Numbered from the stretch's first letter, positions 22,476-33,453 are shown. The stretch: 64,000 nt of DNA from Buttiauxella sp. A111 (GCF_014189855.1 NZ_BJFN01000002.1:637117-701116); one strand, 5' to 3'. The notes: generated by a model not told the origin, from the sequence alone. Translations and numbers: made by a program.

Positions 22476-22877
22476 ATGACCTGGGAATATGCGCTAATTG
22501 GGTTAGTTGTTGGCATCATCGTTGGTGCAGTTGCTATGCGTTTTGGCAACCGCAAGCTGCGTCAGCAGCAGGCCATGCAGTACGAAATTGAGAAAAACAA
22601 AGCAGAACTTGAAGAGTATCGTGAAGAGTTAGTCAGTCATTTTGCCCGTAGCGCAGAGTTGCTGGATAATATGGCTCATGATTATCGCCAGCTTTATCAA
22701 CATATGGCGAAAAGCTCTAGCAGCCTGTTGCCGGAAATGTCAGCCGAAGCGAACCCGTTCCGCAACCGCCTCGCTGAATCAGAAGCCAGCAACGATCAGG
22801 CTCCAGTTCAAATGCCGCGTGACTACTCTGAGGGTGCATCCGGTTTGCTGCGTACCGAGCGCGCAAAACGCGATTAA
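22476..22877 (+). CDS. zapG: Cell envelope/division protein ZapG (YhcB)
   Basis: YhcB (ZapG, DUF1043) is an inner-membrane protein linked to cell division and to coordination of envelope synthesis. The start at 22476 has GGGAG before it and gives 133 residues (E. coli 132). One N-terminal membrane helix (about 2-22, YALIGLVVGIIVGAV) is followed by a long cytoplasmic coiled coil (about 25-80) and a disordered tail with QAPVQMPRDYSEG. The open frame upstream is not supported by the family. It is divergent from zapE and followed by degQ. Confidence 0.95.
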   Translation: MTWEYALIGLVVGIIVGAVAMRFGNRKLRQQQAMQYEIEKNKAELEEYREELVSHFARSAELLDNMAHDYRQLYQHMAKSSSSLLPEMSAEANPFRNRLAESEASNDQAPVQMPRDYSEGASGLLRTERAKRD

Positions 22878-23010
22878 TCACAAATGTAGAATTTTTTTCA
22901 GGGGTACAGCTTCCGTGCCCCTAATCTCTCTCCAGCACAGCTATCATTTACTAGTAACTCTTCACTCTATAACAACATTGTTACCCGGCTGATATTTCAA
23001 TAACATCGGA

Positions 23011-23073
23011 ATGTCATCCGCTTTAGATTTCAGGTTGCAACCAACGCCTATGCGGCTTGAAAGATGACGGGTA
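23011..23073. repeat. Palindromic repeat upstream of degQ
   Basis: The right half (23052-23073, GCGGCTTGAAAGATGACGGG and 2 further bases) closely resembles 1470-1491. The left half (around 23011-23040, ATGTCATCC ... TTTCAGGTTGCA) is its imperfect inverse. It appears to be a second, more degenerate copy of the hpf-ptsN palindrome. It ends about 40 bases before the degQ ATG and so lies in the degQ leader or promoter region. Confidence 0.5.
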
Positions 23074-23114
23074 AGTCGGGTTTTCCTTTTCCAGGTCACG
23101 AGAGCAAGCCATCA

Positions 23115-24485
23115 ATGAAGAAACAAACACTGTTGTTGAGTGCCTTAGCGCTAAGTGTCGGACTAACGTTCGGTGTTGCATCGCAGGTGAATGCGTCGTT
23201 ACCAGCGCAAATCCCGGGTCAGCCGGCGTTGCCAAGTCTTGCGCCAATGCTGGAAAAAGTATTACCCGCCGTGGTCAGTGTTCAGGTTGAAGGAACGGCC
23301 GCAGCCCCAACCCAGAAAGTCCCTGAAGAATTTAAAAAGTTTTTTGGCGATGACATGCCTCCTTCAGAAGCTCAACCGTTTGAAGGCTTGGGTTCCGGGG
23401 TCATCATTAACGCTGAGAAAGGCTACGTGCTGACCAATAATCACGTCATCAATCACGCCGAAAAAATCAGCGTGCAGCTAAATGATGGGCGCGAGTTTGA
23501 TGCCAAATTGATTGGTGGCGATGATCAAAGTGATATTGCGCTGATTCAAATCCAGAATGCGACCGGGCTGACACAAATCGCGGTGGCGGATTCAGACAAA
23601 CTACGAGTAGGTGATTTTGCAGTTGCCGTAGGTAATCCATTCGGTCTGGGACAAACGGCGACATCCGGTATTGTTTCAGCTCTGGGCCGCAGCGGTCTAA
23701 ACCTCGAAGGGCTGGAAAACTTTATCCAGACAGACGCCTCCATTAACCGTGGTAACTCCGGCGGCGCATTGCTGAATCTTAATGGCGAGCTCATCGGCAT
23801 TAACACCGCAATCCTCGCGCCGAGCGGCGGCAGCGTCGGTATCGGTTTTGCTATCCCGAGTAATATGGCGCAAACGCTGGCGAAACAATTGATGGAGTTT
23901 GGCGAGATTAAGCGCGGTTTGCTTGGCATTAAAGGCACTGAAATGAGTGCTGATATTGCCAAAGCATTTAATCTGACCACTCAGCGCGGTGCGTTCGTCA
24001 GTGAAGTATTGCCTCAATCGGGTTCGGCTAAAGCAGGTGTCAAAGCCGGTGATGTGATTACCAGTCTGAACGGTAAAACCATCGGAAGTTTTGCGGAACT
24101 TCGCGCAAAAATCGCCACAACGGAACCTGGAACAGTGGTGAAACTTGGCTTACTGCGTGATGGGAAGCCGTTAGAAGTCAGCGTGACACTTGATAAAAGT
24201 ACCGCGTCCTCGGCCAATGCGGAACTGATCATGCCAGCGTTGCAAGGTGCAACATTGAGCGACGGTCAGTTAAAAGATGGCACCAAAGGCATCAAGCTGG
24301 AAAGCGTTGATAAAGGCACTCCAGCCGCACAAGCCGGATTGCACAAAGATGATTTCATCGTTGGTGTAAACCGCGAGCAAGTCACAAGCATTGCCGAGAT
24401 GCGTAAGGTGCTGGAAAGCAAACCAGACGTTATTGCACTGCATGTCGTGCGTGGTGAAGAGAGTATCTATCTGTTAGTACGCTAA
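23115..24485 (+). CDS. degQ: Periplasmic serine endoprotease DegQ
   Basis: DegQ is an HtrA-family periplasmic protease and chaperone that degrades misfolded proteins. The start at 23115 (MKKQTLLLSALALSVG) gives 456 residues (E. coli 455), with a signal peptide cut near Ala27-Ser28. The catalytic triad is His110 (TNNHVIN), Asp140 (DDQSDIAL) and Ser215 (RGNSGGAL). Two PDZ domains follow (about 255-345 and 365-450). An in-frame upstream extension of 17 codons lacks a signal-peptide pattern. degS, a paralogue, follows 86 bases downstream. Confidence 0.97.
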   Translation: MKKQTLLLSALALSVGLTFGVASQVNASLPAQIPGQPALPSLAPMLEKVLPAVVSVQVEGTAAAPTQKVPEEFKKFFGDDMPPSEAQPFEGLGSGVIINAEKGYVLTNNHVINHAEKISVQLNDGREFDAKLIGGDDQSDIALIQIQNATGLTQIAVADSDKLRVGDFAVAVGNPFGLGQTATSGIVSALGRSGLNLEGLENFIQTDASINRGNSGGALLNLNGELIGINTAILAPSGGSVGIGFAIPSNMAQTLAKQLMEFGEIKRGLLGIKGTEMSADIAKAFNLTTQRGAFVSEVLPQSGSAKAGVKAGDVITSLNGKTIGSFAELRAKIATTEPGTVVKLGLLRDGKPLEVSVTLDKSTASSANAELIMPALQGATLSDGQLKDGTKGIKLESVDKGTPAAQAGLHKDDFIVGVNREQVTSIAEMRKVLESKPDVIALHVVRGEESIYLLVR

Positions 24486-24571
24486 TCTGTTCAGTAATCG
24501 GACATCGCGGTACGATGTCCGATTAACTCATGCTATCCTGCACCCGGTTTATTATTGACTAACTCAAATAC

Positions 24572-25639
24572 ATGTTTCTGAAGATATTACGCTCGGTGGT
24601 GCTTGGCCTGATTGTGGCAGGATTGTTGTTGGCAGTAATGCCTACGCTTCGCCAGAAAATCATCCCCTTAGCTCCCTCGACCTTTGACAGTGCCGATGAA
24701 ACTCCGCTGAGCTATAACTCGGCGGTGCGCCGTGCTGCACCTGCTGTGGTGAATGTTTATAACCGTAGTGTCGGCAGTAATACCCATAACCAGCTAGAAA
24801 TTCGAACTCTCGGTTCCGGCGTCATCATGGATGAACGCGGCTACATTATTACCAATAAGCACGTCATTAATGATGCTGAGCAAATTATCGTTGCGCTGCA
24901 GGATGGTCGTGTTTTTGAAGCGTTGCTCGTGGGGTCTGATAGCCTGACCGATTTGGCCGTGCTGAAAATTAATGCCACCAGCCTACCGGTTATTCCTATC
25001 AATAATAAACGTGTGCCGCATATTGGCGATGTCGTGATGGCGATAGGTAACCCGTATAACCTGGGTCAGACGATTACTCAGGGGATCATCAGTGCCACGG
25101 GTCGTATCGGCTTGAGCCCGTCTGGCCGTCAGTCTTTCCTGCAAACGGATGCCTCAATCAACCACGGGAACTCCGGTGGCGCATTGGTCAACTCCTTGGG
25201 CGAGCTCATGGGTATCAACACCCTTTCGTTTGATAAAAGTAACGATGGTGAAACACCTGAAGGCATCGGCTTCGCTATTCCCACCCAGCTCTCTACCAAA
25301 ATCATGGATAAGCTTATCCGTGATGGTCGCGTGATTCGTGGCTACATTGGGATTGGCGGGCGTGAGATAACGCCATTACATGGCCCGGCGACCGGAATTG
25401 ACCAAATTCAGGGAATCATCGTCAACGAAGTGACGCCTGACGGCCCAGCGGCAAAAGCAGGCCTGGTGGTTAATGACGTGATTATCTCGGTGAACCACAA
25501 GCCTGCAATATCTGCTCTGGGCACCATGGATCAGGTCGCGGAGATTCGTCCAGGCTCTGTCATTCCAGTAGAAGTCATGCGTGATGATAAGAAGCTCACG
25601 CTGCAAGTGACAATTCAGGAATATCCCGCCACAAACTAA
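24572..25639 (+). CDS. degS: Membrane-anchored site-1 protease DegS
   Basis: DegS senses unfolded outer-membrane protein C-termini through its PDZ domain and makes the first cut in RseA, starting the sigma-E response. It has 355 residues, the E. coli length. One N-terminal membrane anchor (about 5-24) is followed by the protease domain with His97 (TNKHVIN), Asp127 (SLTDLAVL) and Ser201 (HGNSGGAL), then a single PDZ domain (about 255-340). The activation loop region SFDKSNDGETPEG is present. A bidirectional terminator separates it from converging mdh. Confidence 0.98.
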   Translation: MFLKILRSVVLGLIVAGLLLAVMPTLRQKIIPLAPSTFDSADETPLSYNSAVRRAAPAVVNVYNRSVGSNTHNQLEIRTLGSGVIMDERGYIITNKHVINDAEQIIVALQDGRVFEALLVGSDSLTDLAVLKINATSLPVIPINNKRVPHIGDVVMAIGNPYNLGQTITQGIISATGRIGLSPSGRQSFLQTDASINHGNSGGALVNSLGELMGINTLSFDKSNDGETPEGIGFAIPTQLSTKIMDKLIRDGRVIRGYIGIGGREITPLHGPATGIDQIQGIIVNEVTPDGPAAKAGLVVNDVIISVNHKPAISALGTMDQVAEIRPGSVIPVEVMRDDKKLTLQVTIQEYPATN

Positions 25640-25654
25640 TAAACATCAGGCGAA

Positions 25655-25685
25655 AAAAAACCGGAATATCAATTCCGGTTTTTTT
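25655..25685. terminator. Bidirectional terminator between degS and mdh
   Basis: AAAACCGGAAT (25657-25667) pairs with ATTCCGGTTTT around a short loop. It has eight A's before and a T-run after, so it can stop transcription from both degS (+) and mdh (-). Confidence 0.85.
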
Positions 25686-25703
25686 ATCTCTTAAACTCAG
25701 GGT

Positions 25704-27008
<1,305 letters not shown>

Positions 27009-27047
27009 ATTTGCATAAAAATTCATTTAAATGCATAATAATGTTAT
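27009..27047 (+). promoter_or_regulatory. argR promoter with two overlapping ARG boxes
   Basis: TTGCAT (27011-27016) and CATAAT (27034-27039) are spaced by 17 bases and fit a sigma-70 promoter. They lie inside two ARG-box-like palindromes, GCATAAAAATTCAT (near 27010-27027) and ATGCATAATAATG (near 27030-27047). The pairing of two boxes about one helical turn apart is the ArgR operator pattern and implies autorepression by ArgR with arginine. Confidence 0.8.
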
Positions 27048-27071
27048 CTTCGTTGACCTGAATATGGGTGA

Positions 27072-27545
<474 letters not shown>

Positions 27546-27935
27546 GCGTTACGTTACTACCGCGTTCCCGTTGTTATTTAGCGGCGGGAACAATATCTCA
27601 AACCAATCACTCCCTCTGCCCTCTCGCTTCCGTAAATCCCATTCAAAATGCACTGCATGCCTATAAAACTCCATTTCATCAGCCGGTTACGCTAAGTAGC
27701 GCACAAAAAGTCAAAGTTCAATATCTTGTTGTTTTTACTTATATTTAACAAAAAAACAGCAATAAAAGATTCATTTTAATAACTTTACGAAATATCAGAA
27801 GCCTCTATTATTGTAAAGTTTCATAGATAATAATTAGCGTGGTATTAATTTTGTTGGTTATTAGTGTATACTTGATTTTGTGATGAGGGTCACGAAATGA
27901 AGACCCCAATAAAAGAATACGACGAGGTAAAAATT
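27546..27935. other. argR to yhcN intergenic region
   Basis: These 390 bases have no credible gene. A hairpin GTTCCCG...CGGGAAC near 27562-27588 follows argR but lacks a T-run. From 27700 to 27870 the sequence is very AT-rich. TATACT at 27867-27872 could be the -10 of the first DUF1471 gene, but no good -35 is visible. Confidence 0.4.
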
Positions 27936-28199
27936 ATGAACATGAAATCAACTTTAGTTACCGCAAGCCTACTCTCGATGCTGTCATTTGGCGCTTTTGC
28001 TGCAACATCAATTAATGCCGACCAGGCGCAAAACCGTCAGGCGATGGGTACCATTTCTGTAAGTCAGGTAGGCAGTGCGCCAATGGATATGCGCCAAATG
28101 TTGAATGAAAAAGCTGAACAGAAAGGTGCTTCTTCTTACCGCATCATTGAAGCCCGCACTGGCGACCAATGGCATGCAACAGCTGAGCTGTACAAGTAA
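27936..28199 (+). CDS. yhcN: Periplasmic stress protein, YhcN/DUF1471 family (copy 1)
   Basis: This is a small secreted protein of the BhsA/McbA/YhcN (DUF1471) family. E. coli YhcN is linked to acid and peroxide stress and to biofilm changes. The start at 27936 has GAGG 8 bases before it and gives 87 residues, the YhcN length. A signal peptide ends near FGAFAA (about 22). The DUF1471 core GTISVSQVGSAPMDMRQ and the C-terminal WHATAELYK follow. The next gene encodes a close paralogue 104 bases downstream. Confidence 0.9.
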   Translation: MNMKSTLVTASLLSMLSFGAFAATSINADQAQNRQAMGTISVSQVGSAPMDMRQMLNEKAEQKGASSYRIIEARTGDQWHATAELYK

Positions 28200-28303
28200 C
28201 AGCCTGGCTGCAAGAAGCAATTATCTAAAACGATGACCCCAAGAACAATAAATGCAGTTAAGCCCTTCCGGTCGTTGATATAAACAATTCAGGAGTAAAG
28301 ATT

Positions 28304-28570
28304 ATGAAAACCAAATTCACACTCGCAGCACTGAGCCTTTTTTCCGTTATCTCTTTCGGCGCTAACGCAGCCGCACATCAGATAGACAGTGAACAAGCGC
28401 AGAATCTGCAATCTATGGGCACCATTTCCGTAAGTCAGGTAGGTAGTGCACCAATGGATATGCGTCAGGAATTATCACAGAAAGCGACTAAAGAAGGTGC
28501 CTCAGCTTATCGTATTATCGAGGCGCGTTCTGGCGATACATGGCATGCCACCGCTGAACTGTATAAATAA
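28304..28570 (+). CDS. Periplasmic DUF1471 protein, paralogue of YhcN (copy 2)
   Basis: This is a second DUF1471 protein, 88 residues, with a signal peptide (MKTKFTLAALSLFSVI...GANA) and the same core GTISVSQVGSAPMDMRQ and ending WHATAELYK. The central 50 bases coding for this core are nearly identical to those of the gene at 27936, so the pair arose by tandem duplication. The signal peptides are more diverged. A strong UUCG-loop terminator follows at 28598. I cannot say which copy is the true yhcN orthologue; copy 1 has the exact E. coli length. Confidence 0.88.
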   Translation: MKTKFTLAALSLFSVISFGANAAAHQIDSEQAQNLQSMGTISVSQVGSAPMDMRQELSQKATKEGASAYRIIEARSGDTWHATAELYK

Positions 28571-28597
28571 ACCCTCGTCGTCAAACAGGACGACTTT

Positions 28598-28621
28598 GCC
28601 CCCGTTCGCGGGGGCTTTTTT
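28598..28621 (+). terminator. Terminator after the DUF1471 pair
   Basis: GCCCCCG-TTCG-CGGGGGC followed by TTTTTT, a stable UUCG tetraloop hairpin with a perfect 7-bp GC stem. Confidence 0.93.
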
Positions 28622-28639
28622 ATGCCTTTAAATCGGGGA

Positions 28640-28912
28640 TTATCCACGCACGTTAAAACGCAATTGCCCTTCCAGCTCCTCTTCTGCTTCATCAAAAAGC
28701 AAAATCAAAGCCCCATAACGCCGTCTTTGCATTTCTGGCAAATGAACAAATTCAATCTCCGCCGGGAGCGGTAAAATCCCCCCGACAACCACATCCCATA
28801 AACTATCGAGATCGTGAACCTGTTTTTTCTCAAGCCTAAATTCCTGGATAAAGTGACGATAGAACTCCGGTTGATCTTCTATCTGACTAAAATCAAAGGT
28901 GTATTTTTTCAT
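28640..28912 (-). CDS. yhcO: Barstar-family protein YhcO
   Basis: This is a barstar-like (ribonuclease inhibitor fold) protein of 90 residues, the length of E. coli YhcO. Motifs are [27 protein letters not shown] and [16 protein letters not shown]; the Leu-Asp-Ser-Leu-Trp-Asp segment corresponds to the barnase-contacting helix of barstar. No ribonuclease gene is adjacent, as in E. coli, so its partner is unknown to me. It is transcribed convergently to the DUF1471 genes. An aldehyde dehydrogenase remnant lies upstream on the same strand. Confidence 0.92.
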   Translation of the reverse strand: MKKYTFDFSQIEDQPEFYRHFIQEFRLEKKQVHDLDSLWDVVVGGILPLPAEIEFVHLPEMQRRRYGALILLFDEAEEELEGQLRFNVRG

Positions 28913-28953
28913 AGCTTGCCACCTTAACCAGAACGGTCTTATCTTCTGAGCTT

Positions 28954-29138
28954 CTACAGCCCGCCAATGTGCAGGGTTTTAACTTCCAGAAACTCATCCA
29001 TGCCCAGAACTGAACCTTCTCGTCCCAGCCCAGACTCTTTCACACCGCCAAACGGCCCAAAGGTTTCGTTCAACTCTCACTATTAACCAGATAACCGGTG
29101 TTAAATAACTCACTATCCTGGAGTGCCTGGTTTGCCAT
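28954..29138 (-). pseudogene. Remnant of an aldehyde (succinate-semialdehyde-type) dehydrogenase gene
   Basis: On the minus strand an ATG at 29138 with GAGAG upstream begins MANQALQDSELFNTGYLVNS and stops at TGA (29072-29070) after 22 codons. In another frame the same strand then reads [18 protein letters not shown] and ends [10 protein letters not shown] with TAG at 28956-28954. [13 protein letters not shown] is the C-terminal signature of GabD-type dehydrogenases. A full gene would need about 480 codons, so roughly 1.3 kb has been deleted and the junction (near 29070) is out of frame. The family assignment is from remembered motifs. The gene is certainly non-functional. Confidence 0.8.
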
Positions 29139-29182
29139 AACTCTCTCTCGCTAAAATTTGCGCATCTCATAAGTATAGATAC

Positions 29183-29208
29183 AAAAAAGCCGACGCAAGG
29201 CGTCGGCT
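29183..29208 (-). terminator. aaeXAB terminator
   Basis: AGCCGACGC-AAG-GCGTCGGCT (29188-29208) is a perfect 9-bp stem. It is followed by TTTTTT on the minus strand, 5 bases after the aaeB stop. Confidence 0.9.
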
Positions 29209-29212
29209 CGGG

Positions 29213-31174
29213 TTAGGCATCTATCAGTGCATGCTGGTATTTATGCAACACATGCGCCAGTCGTTTCACCGGTTCGGTGACTTGTAACGGCGCCTCCCAG
29301 ACCTCCAACTTCTCCTGGTAAATATCTAGCTCATCCAATAACTGCTTAAAGTAGCGCCGTTTTTTATCATCGCTTGATGCCGACGTAAGCTTATCTGCTG
29401 TGTTTCTCAACTGGCGATGGAATGCGGAAAGATCATCATTCACTGGTATCGGTGCATCACGCAATCGCTGGTGAGCAATAATCAAAGTCAGTGCCAGGCG
29501 GTAGCGATCAATATCTCCCGGAAACGTATTCAGCAGTAAGAAAAGCTGCTGATAAAGAGCGGGTAGATGATTCTCTTTGCGTCGCGCTTTATTGGTTGTC
29601 AGTGCAGAAACTGCTGCGGAAACAAACTGGTTCAGCAGTGTGCGGCCCGTGCGTTCTTTGGAGTTATCCCGGATAAGTAGGATAACCATCATCGCCAGGA
29701 AACAGCCTACTATTTGTCCCAACGCACTGTCCAAAAACGTGCTGAAATGAAACGTCATCGGGTTATCCAACACAATGACGTTGATGGTTCCGGCAAGGGC
29801 CCCCATCGAACCAAGACGTCGCTTCTGTACTTCAATTCCCATAAAGAAGCCCAACAATGCAAGACTAATGCACAGTAACAACATGCTTTGTTGAGTCGAA
29901 GGTAGGATCACTAAAAAGTAGAAAGCCCCTAATGGGAGCGCGACTAACATACCGTATAAAAAGTCGAGGGAGACCATGCGAGGATTGGGTAAACGCATCG
30001 CCAGCGAAGTTACAACGGCAATCATGACCATCGCGCCACTGCCAGATGTCCATCCTGTCCATAACCAAAACAAGCAACCGAGCATGCAGGAAACCGTCGT
30101 CCGCCAGAAGTTAATCATCGCGTGATGCCCTTCCGCTGACTGCACTTTGATAACGACTTCCTGAGTTAAAACATCTTCTTCCACCGAGCTAATACGGGTG
30201 TTGCTGATGACTCCGCGTTTGAGCAACAGGTAGCGGCTAATCGCGCCAACCCAGCTGCTTATCGTGGCTGGCGTATTTTTATCGCCTGTATAAGAAATAG
30301 CTCTGCGGATCATTTTCACTTGCTTGTGAACGTCAGCCGCGGTTTCTACAGGCATCTCAAACAACATGCGGAACTCTGCAGTCATGTATTCCGGACGTGT
30401 GTTTTGAATCAGGAATGTTTCACAAGCCTGGGTGATGAGCGTCAGCGACAGTGTGTTGATCGCTTTCAGGCGGCGGTTAGCACGATCCCAGCGTGAAGAC
30501 TCAATTTTGAGATTCCCGCGCATCCCTTCCAGAGCGGTAGTACGGCGCACCAGGCCACTCCAGGCTTTATCGACTTCCTCTTTATCGCCATGCGCAATAC
30601 ACAGCTGCATCAGCCGATAATGATCCACCAGCAGGTTATCCAGTTCGCGGTCAATTTCTTGCTTAATGGAGCGAGGGGAAAAAATTAAGTCGGCAAGAAT
30701 CGCGCACACAATACCAATCACAATCTCACTACAGCGTTCAACAGAAAATTGAGGAGTGACAAGCGGATTGGCCTGAATGGTGATAACAATGATTAACGCG
30801 GTGTAGCCAGAAAGCCCCCAGGCATAGGAGTTTTCAACCTTGACCAGTGAAGAAATCCAGGTACAAAAACCAGCCCAAATACAGCACACCAGTAACATCA
30901 CGACAGGTGCACGAATCATCGTAGTGATTATGAACAGCGCGGCAATACAACCGATAAAAGTCCCGATGATACGCAGCATCCCGCGATAACGAATAGCGCC
31001 GGAATAGGGCTCTCCGCCCGCTGCAAACGCTGGGCCGGCAGCTACCAGTGCCGCAGTCAGTACGGCCCAGCGCGGAGTTTCCAGTTGAAAATGGAAGCCC
31101 ACAAACACCGCCAACACAATGGCGAAAGCCAGTTTGAAGGCAAAGCGCAAATGTAATCGCGAGATAAAATACAT
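29213..31174 (-). CDS. aaeB: p-Hydroxybenzoic acid efflux pump subunit AaeB
   Basis: AaeB is the inner-membrane pump of the AaeAB system that exports hydroxylated aromatic carboxylates such as 4-hydroxybenzoate. It has 653 residues (E. coli 655). It is a FUSC/ArAE family protein with two clusters of membrane helices (about 12-165 and 365-500), each followed by a cytoplasmic helical region. The N-terminal block [21 protein letters not shown] is shortened here; it is typical of the family. aaeA lies 12 bases upstream on the same strand, and a strong terminator follows the stop. Confidence 0.96.
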   Translation of the reverse strand: MYFISRLHLRFAFKLAFAIVLAVFVGFHFQLETPRWAVLTAALVAAGPAFAAGGEPYSGAIRYRGMLRIIGTFIGCIAALFIITTMIRAPVVMLLVCCIWAGFCTWISSLVKVENSYAWGLSGYTALIIVITIQANPLVTPQFSVERCSEIVIGIVCAILADLIFSPRSIKQEIDRELDNLLVDHYRLMQLCIAHGDKEEVDKAWSGLVRRTTALEGMRGNLKIESSRWDRANRRLKAINTLSLTLITQACETFLIQNTRPEYMTAEFRMLFEMPVETAADVHKQVKMIRRAISYTGDKNTPATISSWVGAISRYLLLKRGVISNTRISSVEEDVLTQEVVIKVQSAEGHHAMINFWRTTVSCMLGCLFWLWTGWTSGSGAMVMIAVVTSLAMRLPNPRMVSLDFLYGMLVALPLGAFYFLVILPSTQQSMLLLCISLALLGFFMGIEVQKRRLGSMGALAGTINVIVLDNPMTFHFSTFLDSALGQIVGCFLAMMVILLIRDNSKERTGRTLLNQFVSAAVSALTTNKARRKENHLPALYQQLFLLLNTFPGDIDRYRLALTLIIAHQRLRDAPIPVNDDLSAFHRQLRNTADKLTSASSDDKKRRYFKQLLDELDIYQEKLEVWEAPLQVTEPVKRLAHVLHKYQHALIDA

Positions 31175-31186
31175 ATCGACCTACGC

Positions 31187-32119
31187 TTAGCCGAACTCAC
31201 GCAAGCGATGCATGAATTTGATGAATACCGAGTCATGGTTAATATCCCGGTCTTTATCGCCGGTGACGACGACCGTAGCCGTAGTCCCTGCGGGGAAGAT
31301 ATTTGCCTGTTGCTCGTCAAGACGGATACGAACCGGCACACGCTGCGCCAGACGTACCCACTCCAGATTGGAATCAACCGTCGCCATACCTTTGGTATCT
31401 CTGGTACTGCTGGCATTGGTTACGCCGGCAGAAATACTGTCTACCGTCCCACGCAGTACGCGATTACTGCCAAGCGGTGTGATTTGTACCCGGTAGCCTG
31501 GACGAATACCGTCAAGCTTGGTTTCTTCCATGTAGGCCAGAATGTAAAAAGTACCGCGTTTTACCAGCGCAACGGCTGTGGAACCACGGGTAATAAATTC
31601 CCCCGTATAAACATTCAGGTTGGTGATCCAACCTTCTGCTGGCGCACGAATAATCGTACGTTGCAGATCCAACTGAGCTAAATCTCGTGTCGCTTCAGCC
31701 CTGGATAACTGATGCATGACGGTCTGCAACACATTGTTGGACTGTTCAATTTCTTCACGAGACATGGCCTGCGTGCCTAACGAATTGCGGCGCCCTGCTT
31801 CACGACGTTTCTCTCCGGCTAACGCCTGGTAATAAGCAACGTCTGCTTCAGCCTGCTCCAGCGCTTTCTGATAACGGGGCTGATCGATGGTGAATAAAAC
31901 CTGATCTTTCTTCACCAGTTGATTGTCATGGACCTTCACATCGGTAATTAAACCGGACACATCTGGCGCAATCGCGACAACATCAGCGGTAAAACGAGCA
32001 TCACGCGTCCAGGGGGATTGGGTATAAAATACCCAGGCACGGAAGATAGCGATGAAAGCCAGCAGCACCAGAATCAGCGTGATGGCAGTGCGGGTCATTT
32101 TTGTTGTAAGTGCTTTCAC
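31187..32119 (-). CDS. aaeA: p-Hydroxybenzoic acid efflux pump membrane-fusion subunit AaeA
   Basis: AaeA is the HlyD-type membrane fusion protein linking AaeB to the outer membrane. A GTG start at 32119, preceded by GAGGT, gives 310 residues, exactly the E. coli length; longer in-frame extension begins only at a TTG inside aaeX. One N-terminal membrane helix (about 12-32) is followed by a lipoyl-like half ([22 protein letters not shown]), a coiled-coil hairpin (about 80-140), the second lipoyl half and a beta-barrel domain. It lies 7 bases after the aaeX stop. Confidence 0.94.
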   Translation of the reverse strand: MKALTTKMTRTAITLILVLLAFIAIFRAWVFYTQSPWTRDARFTADVVAIAPDVSGLITDVKVHDNQLVKKDQVLFTIDQPRYQKALEQAEADVAYYQALAGEKRREAGRRNSLGTQAMSREEIEQSNNVLQTVMHQLSRAEATRDLAQLDLQRTIIRAPAEGWITNLNVYTGEFITRGSTAVALVKRGTFYILAYMEETKLDGIRPGYRVQITPLGSNRVLRGTVDSISAGVTNASSTRDTKGMATVDSNLEWVRLAQRVPVRIRLDEQQANIFPAGTTATVVVTGDKDRDINHDSVFIKFMHRLREFG

Positions 32120-32126
32120 ATCAACC

Positions 32127-32330
32127 TCAAACAAACAGGCGCGAGATCAGATAAAACAGGCAGCAATAAAGCGCTGTATTAAATAATGCCGGGTGCCAGA
32201 CAAAATCATAAATCCCCGTCGGAATCAGCAGACGGCGAACTACCCAGAACAGCGCCAGCGAAAGAATTAGCTCGAAGAAAATCGGCGGAAAAGAAAGACC
32301 GAATATCACGATAACGGGAAATAGACTCAT
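32127..32330 (-). CDS. aaeX: Small membrane protein AaeX
   Basis: AaeX is a 67-residue inner-membrane protein of unknown role (DUF1656), encoded first in the aaeXAB operon. Two hydrophobic segments (about 5-25 and 46-65) flank the conserved [23 protein letters not shown] region, given here in part. The length equals E. coli. The divergent gene aaeR encodes the LysR-type activator, and the 159-base space between them should hold its operator. Confidence 0.95.
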   Translation of the reverse strand: MSLFPVIVIFGLSFPPIFFELILSLALFWVVRRLLIPTGIYDFVWHPALFNTALYCCLFYLISRLFV

Positions 32331-32489
32331 GTTAACCTTGCAGAAAATACAGAAGGCACAAGCCGTGACACAACAAAGAACGCTGTGCTAACAAGTTTTA
32401 CGGATTGTGTTAGTAATAATATATTAACGTAATTGTTAGCGAGTTATCTATAATCTGTGATCTAAATCACTTTTAAGTCAGAGTTAACA

Positions 32490-33437
32490 ATGGAAAGACT
32501 TAAGCGCATGTGGGTTTTTGCCAAAGTTGTCGAACTTGGCTCATTTACCGCCACGGCCAAGCAGCTGGAAATGAGCGTATCGTCCATTAGCCAAACCGTT
32601 TCCAAGCTCGAAGACGAGTTGCAAGTTAAGCTTTTAAACCGCAGCACGCGCAGCATTGGGCTAACTGAAGCCGGTAAAATCTACTACCTTGGTTGCCGCA
32701 AGATGTTACATGAAGCGCAAGAGGTGCATGAGCAACTCTATGCATTCAACAACACCCCAATCGGGACGCTGCGTATTGGCAGTTCTTCAACTATGGCACA
32801 AAATGTCCTCGCGTCCATGACCGCCGATATGCTCAAAGAATATCCTGAGTTAACGGTTAACCTGGTGACCGGTATTCCCGCGCCTGATTTGATTGCGGAC
32901 GGTCTTGATGTCGTGATTCGTGTGGGCGCTTTGCAGGATTCAAGCCTGTTCTCGACACGGCTAGGATCGATGCCAATGGTCATTTGCGCCGCTAAAAGTT
33001 ATCTGCAACAAAATGGCACACCAGAAAAACCCGCCGATCTTGCCAGCCACTCATGGCTTGAATACAGCATTCGTCCACATAATGAATTCGAGTTGATCGC
33101 ACCAGAAGGCCTTACTACGCGAATGATCCCGCAGGGTCGGTTTGTCACCAATGATCCCATGACGTTAAGCCGCTGGCTAAAAGTGGGGGCTGGGATCGCT
33201 TATGTGCCATTGATGTGGGTGATCGATGAGATCAACGACGGAACGCTTGAGATCTTACTGCCGAGTTATCAGTCCGACCCGCGTCCGGTATACGCGCTGT
33301 ATACAGAAAAAGATAAGCTGCCGCTGAAAGTACAAGTTTGTATTAACTATCTGACTGAATATTTCGTGAAGGTTTCGCACCTGTATCAAGGGGTGCGAGA
33401 TAAGAAAGGACGTACGAGTGAAGACAGCCGGGATTAA
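32490..33437 (+). CDS. aaeR: LysR-family regulator AaeR
   Basis: AaeR activates aaeXAB in response to aromatic carboxylates. It has 315 residues (E. coli 309). The N-terminal winged helix (about 1-60) has GSFTATAKQLEMSVSSISQTVSKLE, shortened here from the full HTH. It is followed by a periplasmic-binding-protein-like effector domain (about 90-300). The extra residues are at the C-terminus (KKGRTSEDSRD). The gene diverges from aaeX, the usual layout for a LysR regulator and its target. A hairpin overlaps its stop codon. Confidence 0.96.
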   Translation: MERLKRMWVFAKVVELGSFTATAKQLEMSVSSISQTVSKLEDELQVKLLNRSTRSIGLTEAGKIYYLGCRKMLHEAQEVHEQLYAFNNTPIGTLRIGSSSTMAQNVLASMTADMLKEYPELTVNLVTGIPAPDLIADGLDVVIRVGALQDSSLFSTRLGSMPMVICAAKSYLQQNGTPEKPADLASHSWLEYSIRPHNEFELIAPEGLTTRMIPQGRFVTNDPMTLSRWLKVGAGIAYVPLMWVIDEINDGTLEILLPSYQSDPRPVYALYTEKDKLPLKVQVCINYLTEYFVKVSHLYQGVRDKKGRTSEDSRD

Positions 33438-33453
33438 CCCGGCTGTTATTGTT

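Noticed and set aside
28640..29212. Toxin-antitoxin locus from the barstar-like gene and its neighbour
   Set aside because: The neighbouring sequence is a deleted aldehyde dehydrogenase, not a nuclease.
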